NCBI RefSeq assembly: GCF_016545825.1
Contig: NC_052617.1
Location: 4,980,600-5,044,599, forward strand
Direction: 5' to 3'
DNA from: Eucalyptus grandis
Taxonomy: Eukaryota; Streptophyta; Magnoliopsida; Myrtales; Myrtaceae
DNA length: 64,000 nucleotides
Shown here in pieces: positions 11,380 to 23,371 of this stretch. Positions within the stretch are counted from its first letter, which is position 1; each line of letters begins with the position of its first letter. The position numbers were made by a program, and so were the translations under genes. Below the pieces are notes generated by a model, which made no database searches, was not told the origin of the DNA, and saw nothing but the letters and a program-made list of their open reading frames with translations.

Positions 11380-14300
11380 CGTACAGCCACGATCGGATTC
11401 GGTCCTAATAATTAGGTGGGATCGAGCCACAATCAAACCCGCAAGATCCGCAAGATCCGGCCGATCCCGGTCCACTAACCCGTTCTCGCGTTCTCTCTCT
11501 TCTGCTCTCGAAGTCGAACCCCCTTGGAAGCTGGACCAGCTGGAGCCCCACCGAAGCATCTCTGTCTCTCTCGCCGGAGAAGAAGGAGAAGGAGAAGAGG
11601 TAGCAGCATCTTCTCGCTCCTCATCCTCAACATCTCCTTCCGTAGCTCTCTCCTTCCCCCTGCTTCGACTCCCTTCGGCTCCGCCGCTATCAATGCCTCA
11701 CGCGGTTGTTTCGCAAGGACCACCGCCGACGACCTCTTCCCTCTCTTCGACAAGTACGGCAAGGTCGTCGACTTGTTCATTCCCAGGGACTGGAGGTACG
11801 TGTTTTTCCTCTTCTCCGTTGAATTTCTTTGTTGCCGTGTTCTGATGTGGCCACGCGGGACTGGGGAGTCGAGAGGATTCGCATTCGTGAGGTACAAGTA
11901 CGCGGATGAGGCGCAGAAGGCGGTGGACAAGCTCGATGGTGTCGCTCTTGTCTCTGATTTTTAGGGAGTGTTTGTTTCATGAAAAACGTAATGTTTTTAG
12001 AAAATATTTTCCGGGAAACCATTTTCCAGGAAAATGGTTAGTTTTCCTTTGTTTGATGATACGTGATTGAAAATATTTTCTGGTGTTTGGATTGCATTTG
12101 AAAAATGATTGAAGGTGTAGAAAATGTCGACAAAGAGGAAGAGGAGGGAGCGAAGCCAACAGGAGCATGGGAGGGGCTAGGGTTGGAGGAGGCAGCGGTG
12201 ACGAAAGGGAGGGGGTGAAGGAGAAGGAGAGAGGAGGAGGAGTTAGGGTTTACGGTTCATAGGCAAAGAAAGAAAAGAGAAAACAAGAAAAGAAAAAAAA
12301 AGAAGAAAGAAAAAAAAAGATAAGATATAATAATAACAAATTCAAAATTTTTAATTAGAAATTCTTTTAATAATAAATTTTTTATTAAGCAAGGACCTTA
12401 AAACATTTTGGAAAAAGCGTTTTCCAGTTCTTTCAAAGGGGAAATCGTTTTCCTGAATTTAAGTTTTGGAAGGAAAACATTTTCTGTTGATTAGAAAGCA
12501 TTTTCCGTTGACTCATTTTTCTAAATGAACCAAACGCTGGAAAATAAGGAAAACGTTTTCTCGGAAATTGTTTTCTCAAACAAACACACCCTTAGTTCCT
12601 TCGATCACGAGGGTTTCTGTTCGCGTTGTGCGGGGAACGCTTGGATTGGCGTTTGATTTCTTGTTCGGTTTTCTTGTGGAAAGGGAGAGTCGTGGACGGG
12701 AGAGAGATTGGGGTTCAGTTCGCCAAGTACGGTCCCAATGTGGAGAGAATGTAAGCTGTTCGATTATCTCACCTTTTAGTTTTGGAATTGTTCAAGATTG
12801 TGCCTCTTTCCGGTCAAAATACAGTGCAATGCCAATCTGGTACGAGCTCACTGGAGGGAATTTGGTTTTCTTGGAATAAACCTTGAAATGGTACAAGTTA
12901 CTATGACCTTGTTAGCATGATTCTGTCACTGGAGGATTCGTTTTGCAAAATAACCTGCAAAAGATGGCCTAAAGAAAAGGAAAAAGTAGATTTCTTGAAT
13001 AACTTTGCTGTCAGTTTCTTGTTATTAATTCTTTCAACGAGCTTGGCATCTATTTTGCAATAGCAATAAGGGGAGGATTGCCGAACTGGTTTCAAAGATA
13101 AGAAGGCAGTCAAGAAGTCGTAGTCCTCGTCCAAGGTATGGTTTAAGTTTGTTGAGTTAGTAAAGTTGTGCAAACTGTGTCTACGCAAATTGGTTTAAGT
13201 TGGTAAAGTCATGCAAATTGTGTCTATGTATACTAAGATAAGAAAATTTCTACACTTAATTATGAATTTGGGTTGAATGTGTCGACAACTGTCCGTAACT
13301 CCTTATTGCTATAGTTGTTGATTTGTGTTTGAGATGAAATTCCAAAATCATTTTAATGGATTGGTTAAGATATTTGGTCCTCTAATACTTATGTAAGCCT
13401 GTTTATTAGCCGCGCAATTCATTTGTCTCCACTTTTCAAGAGTTAATAAAGGTTGCTGTAACTTTGATTGAGATTTAATAAAGATAGTTGAAACTTTGAT
13501 GGGGATCCTGATTGAATGAGAAAATTGGCAGGGTCAATTTACCATTGAAATCATGATGCTACAGTGGATAGAGGACCCATGCCTAGAGCTCTTTGATGGA
13601 TGAAGGTTTAAGCCATCTAGTTTCTTTCAATGACCTGTGAAGATGTTTGAAGAGGAACGGGAGGGAAATTCTCTCAGTTTGCCTCTATATGAGAGGACAC
13701 CTGTCCCTTTGGGTTAACAATGTCACTGCCAATTTATTTTATAGGTTCCCTCCTGGCCTTATTAAAATCAAATTGCAAACTTTGTGAGTAATCCTTACCA
13801 TCCCTTGTTGGTTGTTCGCAAGTAATCAAAGCAATCGATCAAGTTCATGGAGAGAACTGATTCTACAGAGGAGTTAATGCTGATAACAATGATGTGAGAA
13901 GCCTGTTTACGCATCTTATGGCTTATGGAAAATAACTATACATTTTTAAAGATACAAATCATAATATATATTAACATTTAAATGACATTAGAGGCAATTA
14001 CTTTTAATGAATTGGGGTGTTATATATTAAAGTTGTTCACTGTAATCCAATGTCAAGAAAAGAGTTGCATCCCAAAAGCTGAAATTCTGCAGCTGAATTT
14101 GAATGCTAAAACCACAGTCACTCATGCACATGGTAAATTTGACTCATTAGTCTTCAGTCAGTGGATAGGAATTTCCTACCTTCTCTTTAGATCTAAGCAA
14201 CTAAGTTTGGAGGTGCAATTTCCAGAAAAATGATGGAAGTGCAGTTACATTATGGTTGCTTAAGCCAGCTAAGCAACCGGTCCTTATTTTTATTACTTTG

Positions 14301-15640
14301 GAGAAGGAGTAACTGGATAATTTGGACCATAATTAAGGGATGCAACACATCAGTCTAATCAATCATTGAGTGACAGAATTGATCAGGAGAATCAGCCGAC
14401 TAATAAAACAATTTGATGATTGAAGGGCCAAATTTAGGGTTTTGAGTTGAAGTCCAGTGTTTCCTCAATTTAACTGAATTTAGGTTCCAAGTCTTGTAAT
14501 TACAAAATCCAGTGTTATAGTAAAACATCATAGTTAATTTCATGTAAAATTGAGTGAGTTCCATTCTCCAGTGAAAAGATGGTGTCAGCTGGAAGATTAG
14601 GATTGATTGAACATTTGCCAAAAGATTCAGAACTCAGTCGATCAGCTGGGCGACGGTTTAAACGTTGAGGACTTGTTTTGCACTTTTCAAAAATCAATTT
14701 TTATAAATTTGTGCTGGATGAAGAGCTTATGAATTTGGACGTACTCCATCAGCACCTGATGATACATCCTAGCAGGATTGTGACCGCATCACCTTTAACT
14801 AAGATGTTCGCACACGAAATTGTAAACTCCTGTGACATCCTTTTAACAAGTAAGTTGTCAATGTGGTGCTGCTAATTTCTTTCGGCTAGTTCCCATAATG
14901 CCATTGAGTTGTTGGTTTCTAGATTCCGCTTTTTTGTCATTTAAGCTTTGAAACAACATTTCAGATATTAGGTGACATTTGGGCTTGTTGCACCTTGTTC
15001 TTTTGTGTGTAGGGAACGAAAAAAATAAAATATCCGTTGATGTGACAGCAAGTAGTGGTTAACCCTTAACCATCTTAATGGGTACTTGCGTCTTGCAGAG
15101 TTGCAAGTAATTCCCTCTCATTCTCCACTGCAACTGATAGTAAAATGGATTTTCAGGTACAGAGATGAATATAGAGACCGTGATTGCAGGAGAAATTGCA
15201 GTAGAAGCAGGGAACAATATGATCACGACAGGTACAGAGACAGGTAAAGGAGTTATCGCCACCGAAGTACGAGCTATAGCGCAAGTCCTGATCATCGCAG
15301 AGACCGAAGGGCATCCAAGTATGATGGTGAGGACTGAAGTCGGAGTAGATCATACACAAGGTGAGGGCCCTCCTTATTTCCCTTTAACGCTTCTTTTGGT
15401 CACCTCTTCTTGAGAATTTTATCTGATTGGAGTTCCCCAATTTTCAGTTCATCCTGGAGTCCTTGGAAAGCCGAATATGAGAGGAGTCACTCTCCAAATT
15501 AGAGACCTTCTGCACTTGAAAGTCCTGATGTACAAAATGGTGAAATAGATTCTCAGCTCCACAAAGATGTGCCCAGTGGATGTCCTGCCGATTCCCCTAG
15601 TGCTTCTCCACATAGTCCATAGATCGAGTGGTAAAGTGAT
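11380..15640 (+). pseudogene. SC35-like splicing factor pseudogene, copy U2 (most complete)
   Basis: The exons in order are: S-L-L-I-L-N-I-S-F (about 11607-11641); T-T-A-D-D-L-F-P-L-F-D-K-Y-G-K-V-V-D-L-F (about 11723-11795); T-G-E-S-R-G-F-A-F-V-R-Y-K-Y (about 11860-11940); V-V-D-G-R-E-I-G-V-Q-F-A-K-Y-G-P-N-V-E-R (about 12680-12752); G-R-I-A-E-L-V and R-S-R-S-P-R-P-R (about 13070-13137, donor gtatgg); the Arg/Ser exon (15157-15360, donor gtgagg); and a last exon (about 15448-15622). This is the plant SC35 architecture: RRM with both RNP motifs, then an RS domain. Defects are a missing N-terminal start region, a doubtful first splice site, in-frame stops TAA at 15245-15247 and TGA at 15335-15337, and a further stop in the last exon. 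A Tourist MITE sits in the RRM intron. The copy is a non-processed pseudogene; a functional parent must lie elsewhere. Confidence 0.8.
11964..12591. mobile_element. Tourist-like MITE (PIF/Harbinger) in SC35 intron, U2
   Basis: This 628-bp insert has inverted termini GGGAGTGTTTGTTT / AAACAAACACACCC and the 3-bp target duplication TTA (11961-11963 and 12592-12594). 'gaaaatgttttc'-like blocks recur near both ends in opposite orientation. There is no transposase. A TWA duplication with GGG...TGTTTG ends is typical of Tourist MITEs. Confidence 0.85.
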
Positions 15641-16289
15641 GTGAGTGGATTTGTTGCTTCTGTCTTACTCTATTGCAACTATTTGATCCTTATGTCTCTG
15701 CTTTTTCATGTTGCATTTTTAGGAAGGATGAGTGCCCAAGGTCGCGGGAGTCATTTTTGCTCGACAAACTATTTTACTTTCTCCTGAGGTGCTCTTGCTT
15801 GGGTGGACATACTTTGTTGCATGTGGTGATTTGGATATTAATCCTAGGTTTAGTCAGGCATGATGTTTTCCTTCTTGAAGGCAAGCTAGTCCGTCTATTC
15901 CGACTTCAGTGGTTATCATGATACTCTGATCTTACTCTTGTGCTATATTGTGCATTCATGGAGTTCATTTAAAGCCTTTCTTGGTTTTAAGTATTGTTGA
16001 TGAAGTGTGTCAGTTTAATCATATGTACTGCACATGGACAACGAGAGACTTAATTGTTCTGGTGTGATCCTGCACTTTCGTTTGCCAGTCTTTGGTCATA
16101 ATCCACTAGCCATCTCCAAGGGTGGTCGCTCGCTAAGAGTGCCATATGATTTTTCATTCTTCATGAAATCACGCTTCTGAATTTAGTATGGTTTTTATAT
16201 TGTCGCAGCGGTGGGTGCACCAAGTTTGCATCCCTTTGGGCAATTTTTCTGGGTCTTGACAAATTTGCTTGAAAATGGGTTCCATTTCT
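15640..16289 (+). other. Spacer after SC35 copy U2
   Basis: Former SC35 3' region and intergenic spacer, paralogous in inverted orientation to about 500-1060 and in part to 51480-51700. I see no conserved open frame; the frames present differ between copies. Confidence 0.55.
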
Positions 16290-16593
16290 TGGCTTTACGT
16301 TCAGCTGATCGCACCAGCATTTGAATCAATTCACTGGAATCATATCTGGGACCTTTGGTGTCCAACCCAACTTGGACTTTATGGACACGAGTCTCAATAA
16401 ACTGCGGAAGTTGCATGCGTTTAAGTGATCTAAGAATTGCTGGAAATGACATCACAGGCATCGAGGATGAACTTCCGACCATCTTAAAGCTTGCGGTCGC
16501 TTGTGTATCTGCTAATCCCCAACTCAGGCCGTGTGTGGAAATGATTTCGTTCCATCATTTTCCATGGTGTTCAAAATTCACGGACGGCCACTG
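16290..16593 (+). pseudogene. LRR receptor-kinase remnant, copy U2
   Basis: The plus strand reads an LRR piece (D-L-R-I-A-G-N-D-I-T-G) that runs in frame into I-L-K-L-A-V-A-C-V-S-A-N-P-Q-L-R-P, then to a stop at about 16592. The second part matches the last conserved region of a plant receptor-kinase domain (the alpha-H region with the invariant arginine in Q-L-R-P). Everything between, including the rest of the LRRs, the membrane span and the kinase catalytic core, is missing. The ancestor of this copy was therefore probably an LRR receptor kinase of the MIK2-like kind, whereas the intact gene at 43073-45631 has no kinase. Nearby sequence upstream (16195-16290) is shared with U1. Confidence 0.65.
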
Positions 16594-16639
16594 AGATCCT
16601 AGAAGAGATGCAAAAGCTTCAAGACGTTTACTGGATCAA

Positions 16640-17167
16640 ATGTCTGATAAATGGGTTGCTCTGTCAACCAGATGCAATTTCTTTAATGAAAATTAGAGTT
16701 CTTTCAACTGTTTGATAGTCTCTACATTTTTTCATGATAACGCTACTTTCTTCACTAATTAATGTCTGTGATCCTATTGTCGAATATGAGTAAATTAGCA
16801 AGCAACACAATGCTGACATTGGAAAAAAAACTCAGTTTAGAAAGGTTGAGTCAAGACAACCATTTGCTTCCGAATATATGAGACTATAAAAAAAAAAAAA
16901 AAAAGCATTACTTTTTTGTAACAGTTGTCATTACCTGAAACATCATAATTAGAAGCATTCAAACTCTAAAATGGATGCTAAAGTTTTTTTTTTTTCGTTA
17001 AACAAAGTACAGTTAAAGGTTCATATAGGTGCATTTTATCCTGCTTTTTTCTGGAGTATTTCCAGTTGACGATTACATAGTAAAAAAAGGGCGACAAAAT
17101 CGTTAAACAAAGTAGAGCTAGTAGCTACAAAGCAACATCCTCATTCCTAAAAAGACAGAGCAATGGC
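16640..17167 (+). other. Downstream flank, U2
   Basis: AT-rich spacer including a poly(A) run near 16889-16905. It is paralogous, in inverted orientation, to about 32170-32610 (for example 'ttcactaattaatgt' near 16754 against its complement near 32562). No gene is recognised. Confidence 0.55.
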
Positions 17168-17850
17168 TTGAAATCCATAAAAATGTTCAAAAAGAAAGTT
17201 ACCCATGTAAGAATGGCAATAGTTTCATATCAATGCCAGGAGAAAGTTAAAAAGAAAAACCATTTTAACATTCTGAATCTCTCTCTTAGACTGCAGTATA
17301 AGAGGACAATCGGGTTGTGCCCCTTTCTTCACCCTCTGTGCATGGTGCATGGTCCCCTGCAGTGAGAACCTTTGAAACCTTATTACCATATCCATCAAGA
17401 AAAATATTCTGCTAACGCAAAATTTTCTAAATTTTGCGGTTTTATGATACAATTAGAATATAAACAAGCATACCAGCCCAAAGGAAAAAGAGAGAATGTG
17501 GATCGATCTATTACATATACCTCAAGAAGTCAAGGTCTTTGGGCGATGGAATAGGCACGTGCCTACTCAACAAGTCAAGGTCTCTTGGAGTTTCATGTGA
17601 TGATTTTTGGATCATTACGCGTTACAGTGGTTCATGGGAAGTCTTGGTCTTTATGGACTTTTAATGGTGATGTTTGGCTTTGAAATTTCTAACTTATCGT
17701 AAGGGAAGGGTCATGGAGCAATTTTCCATCCTTGTCCTTTTTTGAGTAACAAGTCTTCAACTTTTAATGATGTGTAAGAATGGTTTTTCGGGGGCTTATC
17801 TTGGATCCTTGGTACAAGATAGGGATTGTTCCAACCAACAGGGGCCACTT
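17168..17850 (+). repeat. Flank repeat R1, copy 1
   Basis: A block of about 0.65 kb begins near 'gttcaaaaagaaagttac' and contains 'gtgcatggtcccctgc' and 'caattttccatccttg'. Diverged copies are at 19845-21544 (plus), 31055-31530 and 31534-32160 (minus) and 41735-42060 (minus). I find no coding frame kept in all copies and no TE ends, so its nature is open. Confidence 0.65.
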
Positions 17851-18159
17851 GCGCCTATCCACTAGCGTGGTGGGCTGTGTAAGAATGGTTTTTCTTTTGA
17901 TGCAGTGCAAGAAATGGCAAATGGGAAAGAAAAATGTAGCCAACTTTATGGAGGTAAATTGTGAAAAATTGGACAGTGTTCATACTCGAAAACAACATAA
18001 AGCTCCTTATCTACGTTACACTCTTCATCCCTGACCTCTCCCTGTCAGTGCTACGAAGGCATTCTGTAATATTTGGCTGTGTTGACTTGGTCTAATGAAG
18101 CGGCTTAAAAAAAAAAAAAGAGAAAGAAGGCCACTTTATTTAAAGAGAAGAGACATGAC

Positions 18160-19163
18160 TAGGGGTGAGCATGGTTTGAGTTAGGCCGGTCCACGCCTTA
18201 ACCTAGGACTAACCCACACAATGCTAATCCTCAATTTTTGGGACTGAGAACCAACCCTATTAAGCTTGAGATCGAGGACTTGACCGACCTAGTGGGTTCA
18301 GTCTGGTTCTAGGGTCAACTCGAGATCAACCAATAATTTTTTTATTTCATTTTTTTGTACTCATTGAAAATGCGATCGAGCACCGGACTGGCCCAATGGG
18401 ATCGGTTCAGTTCCAGGATCAACCAATAATTTTTTATTTCATTTTTTATACTCCTTGAAAATGCAATCGAGAACCGGACGGATCCAATAAGTTCGGTGAT
18501 GAGCGAGATCAGCTAATAGAGGCGAGCGACAAGCCTCTAGTGGGGTGAGCATTGAGCGTCGAGCAGGGAGCAACAAGCCAGGTGAGCATCGAGCGACAAG
18601 TGGCACGAGTGACCCAAAGCTAGCGAGGTGAGTGTCAAGTGACAAGCGAAGAAGTTTCTTTCGATTTTGGTGAATTAAAGACTAAGAGGACAAATAAGAT
18701 AGAAGAGAACGAATACTAGAGGAGGATGCCATGAAGAGCTATTTATGCCCTTTTGGACACCATGAGGACTCCTCAAAAAATATTTTCCTCCTTTGTAAAT
18801 TATAGCTATAAACGCTGTAAAAGACATTTAAAATCTAAGTTATTAAAGAACAGTGTAAAATTACTTGAACTCCTCACTAAAGAATTGTTTAATGTTATTG
18901 ACGCCATATATTTTAGGGTTTTTCTCTATATAAAAAAATTACAAATAATATATTAGATAGATAATATATATAGAGTCAAGGTTGGTTTGGATTTGACCGA
19001 TCACTAAAAATTCCTAGGACCGAGGACCAACTCGTGCAAATCTAGTTTAGGAATCCTAGGACCAAAGATCGACCTAGTCTCCTTGGGAACTGGACCACGA
19101 CCGGCAAGGTAGGGCCAGTCTAGGGTTGGTCCAAGGTTGACCTTAGACCGATGCTCACCCCCA
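18160..19163. mobile_element. hAT-type foldback MITE, copy 2
   Basis: This 1,004-bp insert has ends TAGGGGTGAGCAT / ATGCTCACCCCCA and an 8-bp target duplication with one mismatch, GACATGAC (18152-18159) and GACACGAC (19164-19171). The halves are inverted-repeat-like ('ggccggtcc', 'gaccgacct') around an AT-rich centre (18910-18975). It contains 'gagcgacaag' minisatellite-like words (18500-18640). It has no transposase. Confidence 0.85.
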
Positions 19164-19840
19164 GACACGACGAGAGAAAAAGGGGAGAAGAAAAGGAGAG
19201 TGATCGCAAACAGAGAGGAAAGGAATAAGAGAAGAAAGAAAGGGAAAGAAAAAGAAAGAGAAAAATAAAGGAAAAAAAGGAAAAGGCTTTTGTGTGTGGA
19301 CTTTGCTAGCATAACATTTTTTAGACTATTATGATAATAATAGCTTGTTGTGAGCCATGAACTCTTGAAAGAGTATAATCCCACAATAATTTATATTTAC
19401 TTGTTATTTGTTTTTTTTTTTAAGATATACTGCTATTCTTATAGTAAATTGAAAATTGTTACCCAATCATTTCTCTTTGTGCAGACATGCCCCCAAGTTG
19501 GATTAACACCATTTCACCACATCAAGTAAGGATTTAGGCTTTCCGTTCTTCTAATCGGAGTAGCTTTCGGGATTATAGCTCAAATTCAAAATTATGTGAA
19601 AGTTGAACTACAAAATCTGATTTTGGAGTTGTTTAGTTGTAGAATTTCATGTAGATTATGAATTATGGTGTAGTGGAGTTGTGAAATTTCATAGGAATTG
19701 ATTTGAAGTAATGGTTTAATCAAAGCAAAATATTAGAGTTTTGCGCTCCAGTTTGCATTGCAGATAACTTTGGATAATACCTTTGGGCGAGTGATTTATT
19801 GGTGCATCAGATTTATTTTGTTTGTGATTAAGCTTAGAAA
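19164..19840 (+). repeat. Flank repeat R2, copy 1
   Basis: This block is shared with 30310-30950 and 40560-41330, both on the minus strand, with purine-rich (G/A) then AT-rich composition and motifs such as 'attatgaattatggtgt' here. It is part of the duplicated flanks. No gene is seen. Confidence 0.6.
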
Positions 19841-19844
19841 TCCA

Positions 19845-21544
19845 AAAAAATGTTCAAAAAGAAAGTTAGCCGTGTAAGAATGGCAATAGTTTCATATCAC
19901 TGTTAGGAGAAAGTTAAAAAGAAAAACTATTTTAACATTCTGAATCTCTCTTTGACACTACGCAGTAGGGGTGAGCTTGGTCGGGTTAGGCCGGTCCACC
20001 CCTAACCCTAGGACCAACCCGCATAGTGCTAGTCCTCAATTTTTGGGACCGAGGACCGACCCTATTGAGCTTGGGACCAAGGACCGGACTGACCCAATGG
20101 GTTCGGTCCGGTTCTATGGTCAACTCGGGACCAACCGATAATTTTTTATTTCATTTTTTGTACTCCTTAAAAAAACGATTGAGGACCGGACTAACTCCAA
20201 TGAGTTCAGTCCAATTTTAAGATCAACTTAGGACTAACCAATAATTTTTTATTTCATTTTTTGTACTCCTTAAAAGGGCAACCGAGGACCGTACCGACCC
20301 AATGGGTTCGATGATGAGCGAGGTTAGCTAAGAAAGGCAAGCGTTGAGGGTTAAGTGAGGTGAGTCGAACAGAATGAGCATCGAACGTTGAGCGAGGAGC
20401 AACAAGCCAAACGGGCATCAAGCGGCGAGCGGCACAAGTGACCCAAAGCGAGCGAGACGAGTGTTGAGTGGCGAGTGGAGAAGTTGCTTCTTTCGATTTT
20501 GACAAATTGAAAACTAAGATAACAAATAAGACAAAAGAGAATGAATACTAGAAGAGGATGACATAAGGAGTTATTCATACATTTTTGGACGCCATGAGTG
20601 CTCTTTACAAAAACATTTTTCTCCTTCGTAAATTATAACTATTGACTCCGTAAAAGACATTAAAAATCTAAATTATTAAAAAATAATATAAAATTACTTG
20701 AACTCCTCACTAAAGAGCTGTTTAATATCGTTGATGCCGTTTATTTTAAGGTTTTCTATATATAAAAATTATAAATAATATACTATATATATATATATTC
20801 AAGGTTGGTTCGGATTGGATCGACCCAGAACTTTCAAGACCGAGAACCGACCCGTATAGTGCTGGTCCAGGAATTCTATGACCAAAGACCGACCCGGTCT
20901 ACCTGGGAACCAGACTAAAACCGACAGGGTTGGGCCGGTTCAGGGTCGGTCTAGGGTTGACCCTGAGTCGATGCTCACCCCTACACTGTAGTATAAGAGG
21001 ACAATAGGGTTATGCCCCTTTCTTCACCCTCTATGCATGGTCCCCTGCAGTGAGAACCTTTGAAACCTTATTGTCATATCCATCAAGAAAAATATTCTGC
21101 TAACGCAAAATTTTCTAAATTTTGCAGTTTAATAATACAATTAGAATATAAACCAGCATATCGGCCCAAAGGAAAAGGAGAGAATTTAGATCGGCGTGCA
21201 TGTGTGGATCGATCTTTTACATATCCTCGAGAAGTCAAGGTCTTTGGGCGATGGAATAGGCACGTGCCTACTCAACAAGTCAAAGTCTCTTGGGGTTTCA
21301 TGTGATGATTTTTGGATCATTACACGTTATAGAGGTTCATGGGAAGTCTTGGTCTTTATGGACTATTATTGGTGATGTTTGGCTTTGATATTTCTAACTT
21401 ATCATAAGGGAAAGGTCATGGAGCAATTTTCCATCCTTGTCCTTTTTTGAGTAACGAGTCTTCAACTTTTAATGACGTGTAAGAATGATTTTTCGGGGGC
21501 TTATCTTGGATCCTTGGTACAAGATAGGGATTGTTCCAACCAAC
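19845..21544 (+). repeat. Flank repeat R1, copy 2, split by a hAT element
   Basis: The left part is 19845-19965 and the right part 20984-21544, closely matching 17160-17830. The hAT insertion at 19966-20983 lies exactly where copy 1 reads 'agactgcagtataag', so copy 1 is the empty site. The right end abuts a truncated hAT copy. Confidence 0.75.
19966..20983. mobile_element. hAT-type foldback MITE, copy 3
   Basis: This 1,018-bp insert has ends TAGGGGTGAGC / GCTCACCCCTA. Flanks resemble an 8-bp duplication, CACTGTAG on the right and a version with a 2-bp insertion on the left. It is closely related to 18160-19163, including the 'tgatgagcgag' block and the AT-rich centre (20755-20805). Confidence 0.8.
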
Positions 21545-22436
21545 CCTACTAGTTGTGGTCCAGTTCCTAAGGAGATTAGGTTGGTCCTTGATCCTGGAAT
21601 TTCTAGACCAGCACTGTAGAGGTTGGTCCTCAATCTTAGAAGTTCAAAATCAGTCCAACTCGGACCAACCATATCTAATATAATATTTATAATTTTTATA
21701 TAAAGAAAACCCTAAAATAAACGATATCGACAACATTAAACAGCTCCTTAATGAAGAGTTCAAGTAATTTTACACTGTTATTTAATAACTTAGATTTATA
21801 ATGTCTTTTACTACGTTAACAGCTATAATATACAAAGGAGAAAAATGTTTTTGTGAGAAGTTCTCACGGTGTCCAAAAGGTCATAACTAGCTCATCACAA
21901 CATCTTCCTCTAGTACTCGTTCTCTTTTGTCTTATTTGTCCTCTTAATTTTTAATTTGCCAAAATCGAAAGAAACCTCTCTGCTCACCATTTGACACTCA
22001 CCTCGCTAGCTCATGCTACTCGCCGCTCGATGCTCGCCTGTCTTGTTGCTCCCTGCTCGATGCTCGACGCTCGTCGCTCGCCTCTTTTAGCTGACCTCGC
22101 TCATCATCGAACCCATTGGATCCGTCTGGTCCTCGGTCGCCTTTTCAGGGAGTACAAAAAATAATATAAAAAATTATCGATTGATCCTAGATTGACCTTA
22201 GAACTGAACCAAACCCGCTGGGTCGGTTTGGTCCTTGATCTTCTTTTCGGGAGCACAAAAATGAAATAAATAAATTATCGGTTAGTCTTGGGTCGACCTT
22301 GGAACTGGTCCAATCCTCGATTCCAAGCTCAAAAGGTTCAGTCCTTTGTTCCAAAAATTGAGAACCAGCAATATGCGGGTTGGTCCTAGGGCTAGGGGGT
22401 GGACCAGCCCAACCCGAACCATGCTTACCCCTAGGA
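21545..22436. mobile_element. hAT-type foldback MITE, truncated copy 4
   Basis: The sequence is the inverted relative of copies 2 and 3 (for example 'gcctcttttagctgacctc' near 22080) and ends with 'ttacccccta'-like 'gcttacccctag' at 22428-22437. The left terminus is missing: the homology begins inside the element right after R1 sequence. It was probably truncated during the flank duplication. Confidence 0.65.
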
Positions 22437-22907
22437 AGGAGTAATTCGTTGGAGTCCTTGTAGCCCCATAAAAGAGGAAATAAAAGAAAAGAAAAGCAAG
22501 GGTTTCTTTTTCTTTTATACGTGCAAAAGCCAAATCCCTATTGAAGAACATAGGGTAGGCCCAAGTCAAATTGCTGACTCTGGGCACACAAAAAAAGGAA
22601 AACGTGGGTTCTTTCTTTCGGAAGAGCCATAAAAGCTGAGGAGCCGCACGAGAACACAACCAAAAGAAGCCACAAGCACATGAGAAGAGAAAGACAGACA
22701 TGCAAAGGCATTCTTGATTTCATCGGTCGTTCAAGTGAAGCTTTTGCTTGGGTTTGAATGTGAAGTGATTTTGTGCCGTGAGTTTTACATCTAAATTGAG
22801 TTGTTTATTTGTAAATACTTTACATTGGGCATAAATCTAAATGCGGAAAATATTCAAGCATGTGAGCGATTGTAAACTCTTATCATTTCCGCATTTTTTA
22901 TTTCAAC
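22437..22907. other. Insert of possible LTR origin between hAT copy and U3 flank
   Basis: This stretch is absent from the paralogous flanks. Its right end, 'cgcattttttatttcaac', resembles the 3' end of some copia LTRs, but no TG...CA pair or duplication was found. No gene is seen; the open frames on the minus strand look incidental. Confidence 0.3.
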
Positions 22908-23371
22908 AAGTACCCCATTCACTATTGCAGACAAGTATGATAGGTGCAAGAACAAGTCAACGATCTAATACCAGCCTCCAACTTCAATAGTAATGTGTAG
23001 TGGGATAGTGACAAAATTAGAAATCCTTAAGGACATATTTCAATGGCGAATTCAATCACGCAACCCCGGGTTAGATGGGCTTTGACAGCTTTTTCGTCAT
23101 TCTTTCTTTTCTATGGAGAGATAAGAATGTCGTACACTAAACAAGAAAAGGACACAAAGGGTGTAAATGATGCAAGTGATTTTTCCAATGATCCCTTTCA
23201 TGTTCATCCATTCAATTGACCCGATTCAAAAATCACACTTAAAGAAGAAGATGATAGCATAATAAAATAAAATAAAAAGCATCCATATGTGAAACTGCAT
23301 TTCAATCCGACAAAAAGTGTATTCCTTGAGCTACTTTGCACATAGCTCAAAGGGAACCCTTCCCAACAATT
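22908..23371 (-). other. 3' flank of U3 receptor pseudogene
   Basis: On the minus strand this corresponds to the region after the U4 and U5 receptor genes (45632-46080 and 59880-60310). The segment 'gacaagtatgataggtgc' near 22932 is the complement of sequence near 46015. It is a non-coding downstream flank. Confidence 0.6.

Noticed and set aside
11475..11964. An intact small RRM protein
   Set aside because: The open frame reads through two intron-like segments and lacks the expected SC35 N-terminus; the rest of the gene has stops. It is a pseudogene fragment with a long chance frame.
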